A stretch of 57,524 nt of DNA from Anaerovibrio sp. RM50 (GCF_000622005.1 NZ_KK211383.1:285623-343146), one strand, 5' to 3'; counted from the stretch's first letter, positions 50,840-57,524 are shown. Numbers and translations are program-made. The notes: generated by a model not told the origin, from the sequence alone.

Positions 50840-51850
50840 TTAATAAATGGCTTCCTCCTGCAAAACATTGATGCCTGCTGCCAAAAGCTCCTGCCGTACC
50901 CAGTCAAAATGATCATTTAACTCTTCATAGAACTGGGTGCGGAAATTCAAATCATTGATAATGGTTCCGGCACTGTATTCCACTTCTGCATCCTCGTCAT
51001 TAAAGTCCTCTATCTCAAAGTAATTGCTGTGAATCCGCTTCATCCACTCCTGATACCGCACATCAATATCGTCTGACTGAATCCCCTTGAAGCATTCCAG
51101 CAGTAATTCCTGTTGCCGCTCCGATAAGCCCGTAACCGGCTCACAGCTAACAGACTGGAGTATGCGGAAAATCTTCTCAGAGGCCTCAAGGAACTCGTCC
51201 CAATTCTTGCGCCCTTCCTTGAAATGATCACTGCTGCGCCACCACAAAAACGGCATATCAGGACAATGAACCGCTGCCACATGTCCCAAAGGGTTAACCA
51301 TTTCCACCAGCTTGTTCAGTGCCGTATTGGCGCCTATCAACTCACCCACAGCCTTCTCAATAAGGGATCCCTGGTTAGCAAACAACAAGCTTTGCACCTT
51401 GTTAAGGGCCGCATTCAAACCGGCAAATTCCTGATGGGCCCAAGTATCGGCATATACGTGCAGCCCTATCCCCAGACGGAACCCAAAATCCGAATTGTCC
51501 AAAGTGGTAGCCAGCAGGCGATCCGCCAGCTTATTGGCCAACTCACTGTTTTTCTTGCAAACCAGCTTTTCGTCATTGGTCTCTCCCTGCAACCCCGGCA
51601 GAAAATGGAATGGTATCCACACCTCGCAGTTCCCCTTGCCGGTCACATTGCCCCAGACATTCTGGCAGGAATAACGCACCCTCACCCCATTGGCGATGTT
51701 TTCTTTTTCTTCGGCATCAGAAAAAGGATTTTGGTCAAAATTATCATCCACAAATTGTGAACTGGTGGCAATGATATTGGAATTGCCACTTCCAAACTTT
51801 GCCCAGCGGGACAGCACATAAATGGTAGCATAGTGATAATCCAAATCCAT
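50840..51850 (-). CDS. DUF6765 family protein
   Basis: 336 residues. The start MDLDYHYATIYVLSRWAKFG and the later GIGLHVYADTWAHQEFAGLN are features of DUF6765, a family of unknown function whose conserved His and Asp residues (HxxxDTxxHQ) recall zinc-dependent phospholipase C/P1-nuclease-like helical enzymes. No signal peptide. Strong AGGAGG site. It lies directly downstream of the vanX-like gene but has its own TATAAT promoter, starting at the vanX stop codon, and shares leader elements with that gene. Confidence 0.8.
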   Translation of the reverse strand: MDLDYHYATIYVLSRWAKFGSGNSNIIATSSQFVDDNFDQNPFSDAEEKENIANGVRVRYSCQNVWGNVTGKGNCEVWIPFHFLPGLQGETNDEKLVCKKNSELANKLADRLLATTLDNSDFGFRLGIGLHVYADTWAHQEFAGLNAALNKVQSLLFANQGSLIEKAVGELIGANTALNKLVEMVNPLGHVAAVHCPDMPFLWWRSSDHFKEGRKNWDEFLEASEKIFRILQSVSCEPVTGLSERQQELLLECFKGIQSDDIDVRYQEWMKRIHSNYFEIEDFNDEDAEVEYSAGTIINDLNFRTQFYEELNDHFDWVRQELLAAGINVLQEEAIY

Positions 51851-51885
51851 AGCTATTATCCTCCTAAAGCTTTTTACCTTTTATT

Positions 51886-51941
51886 AGTTGAATGACCCTC
51901 CATTACAACCCAAAACGTCCTATTTCTTTGGCAAAATTATA
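51886..51941 (-). promoter_or_regulatory. promoter and leader of the DUF6765 gene
   Basis: On the minus strand TATAATTTTGCCAAA (-10 at 51936-51941) is followed by ATAGGACGTTTT and then ATGGAGGGTCATTCAACT (51886-51903), which reads MEGHSTNKR then stop. All three blocks recur in the vanX-like leader in the same order. Confidence 0.65.
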
Positions 51942-51949
51942 TTATAATT

Positions 51950-52768
51950 TTATTTCTTTACATCATCAATAATGAAATTGAAATATGTCTTTGGGTATGG
52001 CTCATTTTTAAGGAAGAAGTGCCACCACTCTGTATCAATTGGCTCAAAGCCGTGCTTCAGCATAACCTCACGTAGAATCATGCGGTTCTTGAACTGTTCC
52101 TTGGTGATTTTCCCTTCCTTGGGAACTGCCTTGCCCTCAAATTTTCCCGTATATTTCCCTGTATCAGGATCACCGCACCAGGTTGGATGACTTTCCAGAC
52201 CGAAGTGGTCAAAGGTAAAGCCCATGTCAACGTCACTGCCAGTGCGCATATCAAAGAGAGTCAAATCAATGGCAGAGCCACGGCTGTGGCCGGATTTGGC
52301 ATCAATATATCCATCGGCAAAAAGGCGGGTCTTGTCCACATCAGGATAGAAATATTCCTTCATGCGTTTATCCTCCAAATCCTCTGCCCAGGCCTTAAAA
52401 TTATCTACAGCCCTCTGGGGACGATAAGCGTCATATACCTTCAGCCGATATCCCTTCTTTATTACTTCGTCAGAAACTTCCTTCAGGGCCTCTGCTGCCT
52501 CCCGGGACATGATGATACATGGCTGGGTATAGCCATTGATACGGTCTCCCACAAAATTGTAGGTGGAAAAATAGCGAACCTCCTGGATAATGTCAGGCAC
52601 CACATCAGACAGCACCACAAACCCCGTTGGGTCATTTACATCCACGCTTCTGGCTTGATTTACTACAGGGCTGTTATCAGCAACATCAGCAGCATAGCCC
52701 TGAACCGGCATAAACAGTGAGGAAGCAAGCAGCATTCCCCCAACCACTCCTAAAAGCTTTTTATTCAT
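51950..52768 (-). CDS. D-alanyl-D-alanine dipeptidase (VanX/DdpX type), secreted
   Basis: 272 residues with a signal peptide (LLGVVGGMLLASSLFMPVQGYA). Peptidase M15D motifs: SGHSRGSAIDLTLFD supplies the zinc-binding His and Asp, and EWWHFF supplies the catalytic Glu and the third zinc ligand. VanX enzymes hydrolyse D-Ala-D-Ala. A secreted form in a non-van context more likely recycles cell wall peptides than confers glycopeptide resistance. No vanH/vanA neighbours are present. Confidence 0.93.
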   Translation of the reverse strand: MNKKLLGVVGGMLLASSLFMPVQGYAADVADNSPVVNQARSVDVNDPTGFVVLSDVVPDIIQEVRYFSTYNFVGDRINGYTQPCIIMSREAAEALKEVSDEVIKKGYRLKVYDAYRPQRAVDNFKAWAEDLEDKRMKEYFYPDVDKTRLFADGYIDAKSGHSRGSAIDLTLFDMRTGSDVDMGFTFDHFGLESHPTWCGDPDTGKYTGKFEGKAVPKEGKITKEQFKNRMILREVMLKHGFEPIDTEWWHFFLKNEPYPKTYFNFIIDDVKK

Positions 52769-52798
52769 AAAATAATCCCCCTTCTGCCTCTTCTATTC

Positions 52799-52953
52799 GT
52801 TGAATGCCCCTCCATTTTGAACTGCATCTCATTTTCGGAGGGTTGTATTGGTAGTAGGTTTTATGTGGTCTCAGACCCCCTTAATATAAAATTACTACCA
52901 AAAACGTCCTATATATTTGGCAAAATTATAGCATGATGTGGCAGTTTGTACCA
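52799..52953 (-). promoter_or_regulatory. promoter and structured leader of the vanX-like gene
   Basis: On the minus strand a TGG-N9-CCA dyad (52939-52953), then TGCTATAAT (-10 at 52925-52930), TTTTGCCAAA, ATAGGACGTTTT, a hairpin TTGGTAGTA/TACTACCAA, a possible CCCTCC/GGAGGG pairing, and ATGGAGGGGCATTCAACG (52799-52816). The last block starts a 16-codon frame MEGHSTNRRGRRGIIL whose TGA overlaps the vanX ATG. Confidence 0.6.
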
Positions 52954-53127
52954 TTGATTTTTGGGCCGGCCTCCTTCGTACCCCTTGCTTCCTCTCTCCA
53001 TGAGGCAGGCAGGGGATATAAATCCCCCCCCTGGCTAAATTAAAGCCAGGGGGGGCGTTTGTAAAGCAGTCAGAAAAATGCCATCCTGCAAACTACGAAC
53101 CCAGTAGTCATGCGGGATGGCACTTTT
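52954..53127. other. intergenic region with strong hairpins
   Basis: Contains a 12-bp perfect stem CCCCCCCTGGCT/AGCCAGGGGGGG (53025-53055) whose C-run can also pair with GGGGAT at 53012-53017, and a long hairpin TGCCATCC/GGATGGCA with inner GCAAACTAC/GTAGTCATGC (53074-53127) that directly abuts the repeat at 53128. No ORF is supported. Whether these are terminators, RNA switches or element ends is open. Confidence 0.55.
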
Positions 53128-53301
53128 ATAACGCCATTGTTCAAATTTTTCTTCTTTAGAAGAAAAATCTTCCAATTAGCGTTTCCCTAAAGGACTAACT
53201 CACTTCGTTCGTGTCGCAACGAGCTGGGAGATATTCTCACCAGCTGTTGTAGTTTGTTTTCCCCCACCTAAAGAGGAAGGGGACATCTTAAAGCTCGTTA
53301 T
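53128..53301. repeat. two-copy structured repeat, long form
   Basis: 174 bp, the same as 20145-20286 apart from a single changed base near the centre and 32 extra bases (CCCTAAAGGACTAACTCACT, continuing to GTGTCG) inserted after TAGCGTTT. The ends ATAACG/CGTTAT, and all three hairpins, are intact. Confidence 0.75.
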
Positions 53302-53473
53302 ATTATGGCTGCAGCCCCAAAATACAGCCAATTTTTCTGTTTTTACAGCCACTAAAAATTGCCCTTTTGGGGAAAGAAGGATTTTTCGGGGCGGTGTTGA
53401 ATACATACATAAGAAAATATTTCGTTCATATTTTCCATTCCTACTGCTTTTAGTAGTGGGATCCCTTACCTTC

Positions 53474-53499
53474 GCCGGTCTTTATGATCGGCATTTTTT
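53474..53499 (+). terminator. terminator-like hairpin in the leader of the hybrid kinase
   Basis: GCCGGTC/GATCGGC (7 pairs, one G-U), loop TTTAT, then ATTTTTT, only 34 bp upstream of the kinase ATG. No plus-strand gene ends before it, so it may attenuate the kinase transcript. A small hairpin CTACT/AGTAG precedes it. Confidence 0.6.
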
Positions 53500-53533
53500 C
53501 TCATTTTGTAATAATAAGCAAAGGTGATATATT

Positions 53534-55456
53534 ATGTTCTATTACGCCGTAATTGGATTAATTGCCACAGCAGTTCTTCTGATTGTAAATTATGATATTT
53601 TATTTATCCGTGATGAAAGACAAAACCTTCCTGCCATGGGAACATACAAAAAGTTTCTATATGGTATCATTGCTTATTACATCACAGATATTATGTGGGG
53701 CTATTTTGACGCTCAGCATCTGACCAACTTCCTTTATTGGGATACTGTAATATATTTTATTGTAATGGCTCTCAACGTGATGCTCTGGACAAAGTTTGTG
53801 GTGAGCTATTTGGAAGAAAATAACCTTTTTGGCCGCGCTCTTACATATACGGGGCAATGCTTTTTTCCCCTTGTGGTGATACTTGTCCTTTTAAATTTCT
53901 TTACCCCAATGCTGTTTTGGATTGACAAAAGCGGCACATACCAGGCGGGGCCCCTGAGACATCTGCAGCTTTTTCTCCAGATTGTCCTGCTGCTGCTGAC
54001 CTCCGCCTATGCCTTTAAAACCAGCCTAACGGCGGAAGACTTTGGCAAAAAGCGTTACAGACCAATTTATCTCTTTGGTATTGTTGTGGCCATTATGCTG
54101 ATGGTTCAAATGAAATATCCTTTATTGCCTGTATATACAATTGGTTTTATGCTGGGAACATGTCTGCTTCATAGCTTTGTTTTTCAAAATGAGCTTGAAA
54201 AATATCGTCAGGGGATGCTGGAGTCCATGGAAAAAGCAGACCTCCATGAAAAGCTCTCCCAGGCAAAAAGTAATTTTTTATCCAATGTTTCCCATGAAAT
54301 CCGCACACCGATAAATACCTTTCTCGGCATGAACGAGCTTATTTTGCGGGAAAGTACGGAGAAGGATATCATTTCCTACGCCGGAAACGCCAAAAAAGCA
54401 GGAAATATGCTTTTGGGGCTGGTGGATGAGATTTTTGATTTTACCAAAATCGAGACAGGGAATATTGAAATTACACCCGTGGAATACGATTTGTCAGTTA
54501 TGCTCAATGAATTGGTGAATATGGTGCAGAAACAGGCCCATGACAAGGGGCTGGAGATTTCCCTGTATTTTGACCGTCATATCCCAAAGTTCCTGTTCGG
54601 GGATGATGTGCGCATAAAGCAGGTAATATTGAATATACTTACAAATGCCGTAAAGTTTACTAAAGAGGGCAGTATTATATTTACTGTGGCATTTAAGCCT
54701 ATTGATGACGAACACATTCTGCTCAGTGTGTCCGTAAAGGATACGGGTATCGGCATCAAGCCTGAGGATAAGGACAAATTATTTGATAAATTTGAGCGTG
54801 TAGACAGAAAACATAACCGCAATGTGGAAGGAGCCGGACTGGGGCTGCCTATCTCCCAAAAGCTTTTAAAAATGATGGGGAGTGCCTTGTATGTGGAAAG
54901 CATCTACGGTGTTGGCTCAACCTTCTTTTTCAGACTGGAGCAAAAGGTCATGGGCCAGGAACAATTGGGGGACTTCCAAGCAACCTATGATTTGCTGCTT
55001 AAAGAGCATAAACGCTATCATGAGAAATTCACGGCCCCAACGGCCCGCGTTCTTGCAGTGGATGACAATCAAATGAGCCTGAAAATATTTAAGGGCTTGC
55101 TGAAGAATACAAAGATACAAATAGATCTGGCGGATACAGGCAATGATGGTCTTATGATGGCCAAAAATTTAAAATATGATATTATTTTTCTTGACCACAT
55201 GATGGACGAAATGGATGGCATAGAGACTTTGCACGAATTGCGTGAAAATAGGAATGGGCCTAATGCCAGCACCCCTGTTATCTGCGTTACGGCCAACGCC
55301 ATTTCCGGGGCCCGGGAAAAATATCTTGAAACAGGCTTCAACGACTACATAACAAAGCCCGTAGATTGGAATAAGCTGGAGAATATGCTTATAACCTATT
55401 TGCCGGAGGAAAAAATATATATTTCCACGGAAACGGATGCAGAGGAAATAACATAA
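53534..55456 (+). CDS. hybrid sensor histidine kinase with receiver domain
   Basis: 640 residues. Six to seven membrane helices (1-215) without a large extracellular domain form the sensor. HisKA with FLSNVSHEIRTPINTFLGM (His254), HATPase with ILTNAVKFT, KDTGIGIKPEDKDKLFDKFERVD and GAGLGLPISQKLLKMM, then a receiver domain with VDDN (Asp510-511) and the phospho-acceptor in IIFLDHMMDEMDG (Asp554). No DNA-binding output or HPt domain is attached, so a downstream partner is needed. It is convergent with the leader-peptide genes at 55706-57524. Confidence 0.93.
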   Translation: MFYYAVIGLIATAVLLIVNYDILFIRDERQNLPAMGTYKKFLYGIIAYYITDIMWGYFDAQHLTNFLYWDTVIYFIVMALNVMLWTKFVVSYLEENNLFGRALTYTGQCFFPLVVILVLLNFFTPMLFWIDKSGTYQAGPLRHLQLFLQIVLLLLTSAYAFKTSLTAEDFGKKRYRPIYLFGIVVAIMLMVQMKYPLLPVYTIGFMLGTCLLHSFVFQNELEKYRQGMLESMEKADLHEKLSQAKSNFLSNVSHEIRTPINTFLGMNELILRESTEKDIISYAGNAKKAGNMLLGLVDEIFDFTKIETGNIEITPVEYDLSVMLNELVNMVQKQAHDKGLEISLYFDRHIPKFLFGDDVRIKQVILNILTNAVKFTKEGSIIFTVAFKPIDDEHILLSVSVKDTGIGIKPEDKDKLFDKFERVDRKHNRNVEGAGLGLPISQKLLKMMGSALYVESIYGVGSTFFFRLEQKVMGQEQLGDFQATYDLLLKEHKRYHEKFTAPTARVLAVDDNQMSLKIFKGLLKNTKIQIDLADTGNDGLMMAKNLKYDIIFLDHMMDEMDGIETLHELRENRNGPNASTPVICVTANAISGAREKYLETGFNDYITKPVDWNKLENMLITYLPEEKIYISTETDAEEIT

Positions 55457-55485
55457 CTTTCTAACATATACTCACTCAACTCCCA

Positions 55486-55585
55486 TGCTGGCCCCCACGC
55501 CAGCAATGATAAGGCTGGTCTGTGATATGTACCCTCTTTCCTGGACATCCAGGAAGGAGGGTATATATCACGGTCGGGCCTTTTT
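55486..55585 (+). terminator. two-hairpin element ending in a terminator, copy 2
   Basis: The hairpin TGCTGGC/GCCAGCA (55486-55505) is identical to 38601-38620, then AAGGCTGGTC begins a long hairpin (GTGATAT-TACCCTC-TTCCTGG paired with CCAGGAA-GAGGGTA-ATATCAC) ending in GGGCCTTTTTC. It serves at least as the terminator of the hybrid kinase, 30 bp after its stop codon. Confidence 0.7.
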
Positions 55586-55705
55586 CTTTGGGCTGTATCA
55601 TTTGCCCAGATAGTTTTCCTGTGTTAGAACAAGCAACGTATTACAATACTTACTTTATTTTCCGTGGGACCTTGCAGCTTCACGGGGAAAATTTCATAAT
55701 CTGAT

Positions 55706-56215
55706 TTATCTCCAGTCCGACAGTTGCTTTATGGCATTATATACATCATTGAAACTGTATCTCTTGCCATCCTGGCCCGTAAACACCGCTGGCTTGTCAA
55801 AACATGGCAGAACACTGTTATTCCATCTTACACTTACAATCCCAAGAGCTCTTAACACGGTTTTTACGCCACCCGGAATAGGATCGCCCCCATGAATAGT
55901 TTTTCTGCTTCTGAAAAAATTTGTCACACTAACAGGTTTTTCAATATACCCTTTTTTGTACAGTAGATCAAATATCGCATCATACTCCGCTGCAGTCCCC
56001 CCAGCCACCATGTCAAGCTCCTCCTCATCCATAATGGAGGTTTCAGCCAAAAAATCTTCCTCGGTGAATGGTACTCCCGCCTCCTTGGCATGGGCCAACA
56101 TTTTTTCCATATCCTCACCAGTTCCCTGCTTAATGAGTATATTAAACATCAGCTTTTGCTCCTGTGGCTTGTCCTGAATCATTTCAATAAACTTCTTAAC
56201 GTTTTCCTTTGCCAT
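55706..56215 (-). CDS. Nif11-type leader peptide precursor with long C-terminal part
   Basis: 169 residues from the ATG at 56213-56215, which follows AAGGAGG. The first ~73 residues are a Nif11-like leader: ENVKKFIEMIQDKP, then MEKMLAHAKEAGVPFTEEDF and EEELDMVAGG, ending in a double glycine. About 97 residues follow, ordered in appearance (TGQDGKRYSFNDVYNAIKQL at the end), with a single Cys and a HGGDPIPGG loop. This tail is much longer than typical peptide cores, so it may be a small secreted protein rather than a modified peptide. It lies 75 bp after the Hint-fusion gene. Confidence 0.85.
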   Translation of the reverse strand: MAKENVKKFIEMIQDKPQEQKLMFNILIKQGTGEDMEKMLAHAKEAGVPFTEEDFLAETSIMDEEELDMVAGGTAAEYDAIFDLLYKKGYIEKPVSVTNFFRSRKTIHGGDPIPGGVKTVLRALGIVSVRWNNSVLPCFDKPAVFTGQDGKRYSFNDVYNAIKQLSDWR

Positions 56216-56290
56216 ATTAACCAGCCTCCTTGTTCCTTCCAAAATGCATTGCTCTTATGAACTCAAGCTTGCTGTATTGATTTCTCCTTC

Positions 56291-57055
56291 TTAATGAAGG
56301 CTGAAGCCCTCGGCAGCAACGCCGTCCACGAACATGATGTTGATGCCTTCCACCTCGATGTCATACACCTCTTCCACACGCTGGGTCTTGGTTGCCTTCT
56401 CCACAGTGGCATTTCCGTCAAGGGTGATGGCCGGGCGACCAAAGGTATTGAGGGCGATATTGTATTCATCATTGCCACAGTAGTACCACTGGGTAGCGGT
56501 GGTATTCCATTCCTTGCCGTCGCTGAAACGGATATGGTAGATTGTCTGCTTGTCAGGGAGGTGAACCTTGGTAACCTTGCCTGAAATCTTGTTACCCTCC
56601 TTATCAAGGGTGGTAACAAGATCACCCTCACGGATATTCTGAATTGGAACCTCCCCATTAGGAGTAGCCACCATGGAGCCAGCAGCGAAGCAGCGGTATT
56701 TGATCTTCATAAGATGATTGAAGAAGTTCCAGAAGGTATTTACACAGCGACGCCCATTTGGTCCCTTGCCCTTGGAAGCTGCATTGGCCTCCTTAAGGAC
56801 TTTTTCCGCATTCTGAATCCACTCAAGTGGAAGTCCCCCACCGGCCACATTGTCCAAATCTTCCATATCCAGCTTCTGGACAGAAAGGAGCACATCCTCC
56901 AGGGTGAAAGGTAGTCCTTCGGCCTCGGCCAGCTCCAAAAGCTCGTTGATATCGTCATCCTCGGTCTTTCCATCCAATACCTTGTTAATCAGCTGGTTGA
57001 GGCGTTCGTCTTCCTGGGATTTCTCAATGAATTTCATTACGTTTTCTACTGACAT
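56291..57055 (-). CDS. Nif11-type leader fused to a C-terminal Hint (Hedgehog/intein) domain
   Basis: 254 residues. Residues 1-73 are a Nif11-like leader (SVENVMKFIEKSQEDERLNQ, LLELAEAEGLPFTLEDVL, MEDLDNVAGG). Residues 74-121 are a basic, aromatic segment with one Cys (Cys104, GRRC) and FWNFFNHLMKIKYR. From Cys122 a Hint domain begins: CFAAGSMVATPNGEVPIQNI, REGDLVTTL, a block B stretch DGKEWNTTATQWYYC, and the last block VYDIEVEGINIMFVDGV. The protein ends 11 residues later with FSLH, so there is no C-terminal extein. The usual block B TxxH reads TATQ here. The segment between GG and Cys122 would be released by two cuts. Confidence 0.88.
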   Translation of the reverse strand: MSVENVMKFIEKSQEDERLNQLINKVLDGKTEDDDINELLELAEAEGLPFTLEDVLLSVQKLDMEDLDNVAGGGLPLEWIQNAEKVLKEANAASKGKGPNGRRCVNTFWNFFNHLMKIKYRCFAAGSMVATPNGEVPIQNIREGDLVTTLDKEGNKISGKVTKVHLPDKQTIYHIRFSDGKEWNTTATQWYYCGNDEYNIALNTFGRPAITLDGNATVEKATKTQRVEEVYDIEVEGINIMFVDGVAAEGFSLH

Positions 57056-57264
57056 GACATTTCTCCTCCTTTATTGAAATATACTTGATTTTACTTGTCA
57101 TATATTCTGGAATGGTCATTAAGTTATCCATCAATTTCTCTGTCATTTTTTCCGCCATCCCTTATGAGTTAATCTGTATTTTGATTTCTCTTGTCCCTTA
57201 TATCCCCAACTCCATAAAAGTGTTATCTTTTTTTATTTTTCTGCAAAAAATTGGGTTTTCCTGC

Positions 57265-57288
57265 AAAAACGGAGCCTTCTCCGTTTTT
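57265..57288. terminator. terminator between the partial leader-peptide gene and the Hint-fusion gene
   Basis: Perfect stem AAAAACGGAG/CTCCGTTTTT with loop CCTT, 21 bp past the stop of the partial gene on the minus strand. The Hint-fusion gene therefore needs its own promoter within 57056-57264, which I could not pinpoint. Confidence 0.9.
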
Positions 57289-57308
57289 ATCTAAGCTGTT
57301 TTAATCGA

Positions 57309-57524
57309 TTAAACTCTCTTAATCCCAAAGGTCAAGTTAGGATCCTCGATAATAGTAGGGTCCTTTTCACCCAGCTTTGGGCCAGGAACCTTGGTATTAT
57401 CTTGTGGTGGAAGAACGTCCTTAAGGATTTTAGGCTGTAGAGGCTCTAATACATCATTTGGAGTATCATGAAGCATGCCGCCAGCCACCTTGTCCATTTC
57501 ATCCATGTTCATTGCGTTGTTCTT
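57309..57524 (-). CDS. double-glycine leader peptide precursor, N-terminus outside the window
   Basis: The frame enters at the window edge and ends at 57309; 71 residues are visible. DEMDKVAGG matches the end of the neighbouring Nif11-type leaders, so the true start lies beyond 57524 and the internal ATGs are not starts. The segment after GG is 55 residues, Pro-rich and without Cys (DVLEPLQPKILKDVLPPQD, ending in NLTFGIKRV). This makes three precursor-like genes in a row. Modifying enzymes or an exporter, if any, would be upstream beyond the window. Confidence 0.72.
   Translation of the reverse strand, partial: KNNAMNMDEMDKVAGGMLHDTPNDVLEPLQPKILKDVLPPQDNTKVPGPKLGEKDPTIIEDPNLTFGIKRV

Noticed and set aside
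51950-52768. Glycopeptide resistance locus because of the VanX-type enzyme
   Set aside because: The protein has a signal peptide and there is no vanA/vanH or vanRS pair nearby, so cell-wall peptide hydrolysis is the simpler reading.
53200-53406. 68-codon minus-strand frame within the long repeat
   Set aside because: It runs through the repeat and its hairpins and is not open in the other copy at 20145-20286.

Overview
The window looks like chromosomal DNA of a motile, anaerobic, diderm Firmicute (Negativicutes, probably a Selenomonas/Anaerovibrio-type organism). This placement is inferred from the flagellin sequence, a Bacillus-like late flagellar gene order combined with periplasmic enzymes carrying signal peptides, rubrerythrin, and two chemotaxis receptors. 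I could not test it by a database search. No prophage, transposase or CRISPR array is visible.

Layout. (1) 1-13.5 kb, minus strand: a late flagellar/competence block read as comFC - TIGR03826-type zinc protein - [terminator and sigma-28-like promoter] - flgM - two flgN-like genes - flgK - flgL - DUF6470 - fliW - csrA - flaG - fliD - fliS - fliT-like - flagellin - second flagellin (cut by the window edge). Both flagellin leaders carry a hairpin presenting a CsrA-type AAGGA loop just upstream of a second CsrA-type site at the Shine-Dalgarno, so the whole FliW-CsrA-flagellin control loop can be read from this one block. FliD is unusually long and carries four repeats of one domain. (2) 13.5-26.3 kb, minus strand: housekeeping genes recD2, an ABC-F ATPase, an LCP cell-wall ligase, then a run of degS-like kinase - basic amino acid decarboxylase - tmk - rnmV - rsmA - TSCPD protein - PHP phosphatase. 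Several palindromic, MITE-like repeats sit between these genes. (3) 26.3-38.4 kb: YgbA-family protein, rubrerythrin with a Fur/PerR-type palindromic operator, ilvB-ilvH with a palindrome over the promoter, a chemotaxis receptor, a diguanylate cyclase with two periplasmic binding domains, an ArsB/NhaD-type transporter, a histidine acid phosphatase, tRNA-Ala and a secreted protein. (4) 38.4-53.5 kb: a small regulated membrane protein missed by normal gene-length cutoffs, a second chemotaxis receptor, a Y-family DNA polymerase with its small partner, an ACT protein, an S41 lipoprotein plus zinc-ribbon membrane protein, a CinA lacking its amidase half, a DAACS symporter with an extra N-terminal domain, tRNA-Pro, two short ORFs, a DUF6765 protein and a VanX-type dipeptidase. 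The last two genes share an unusual leader sequence. (5) 53.5-57.5 kb: a hybrid sensor kinase, then, convergent to it, three consecutive genes with double-glycine leaders. Two have clear Nif11-type leaders and one of these is fused to a C-terminal Hint (Hedgehog/intein) self-processing domain.

The best candidate for something new is the Nif11-leader/Hint fusion at 56291-57055: its architecture suggests a peptide precursor that is cut by a leader peptidase on one side and by its own Hint domain on the other. Second-rank candidates are the CsrA sites on both flagellin leaders, two 189-bp palindromes whose arms differ in sequence but stay self-complementary, and a short leader motif that reads MEGHSTN in two genes. 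All functional statements come from reading motifs by eye. No alignment, folding or search was run.
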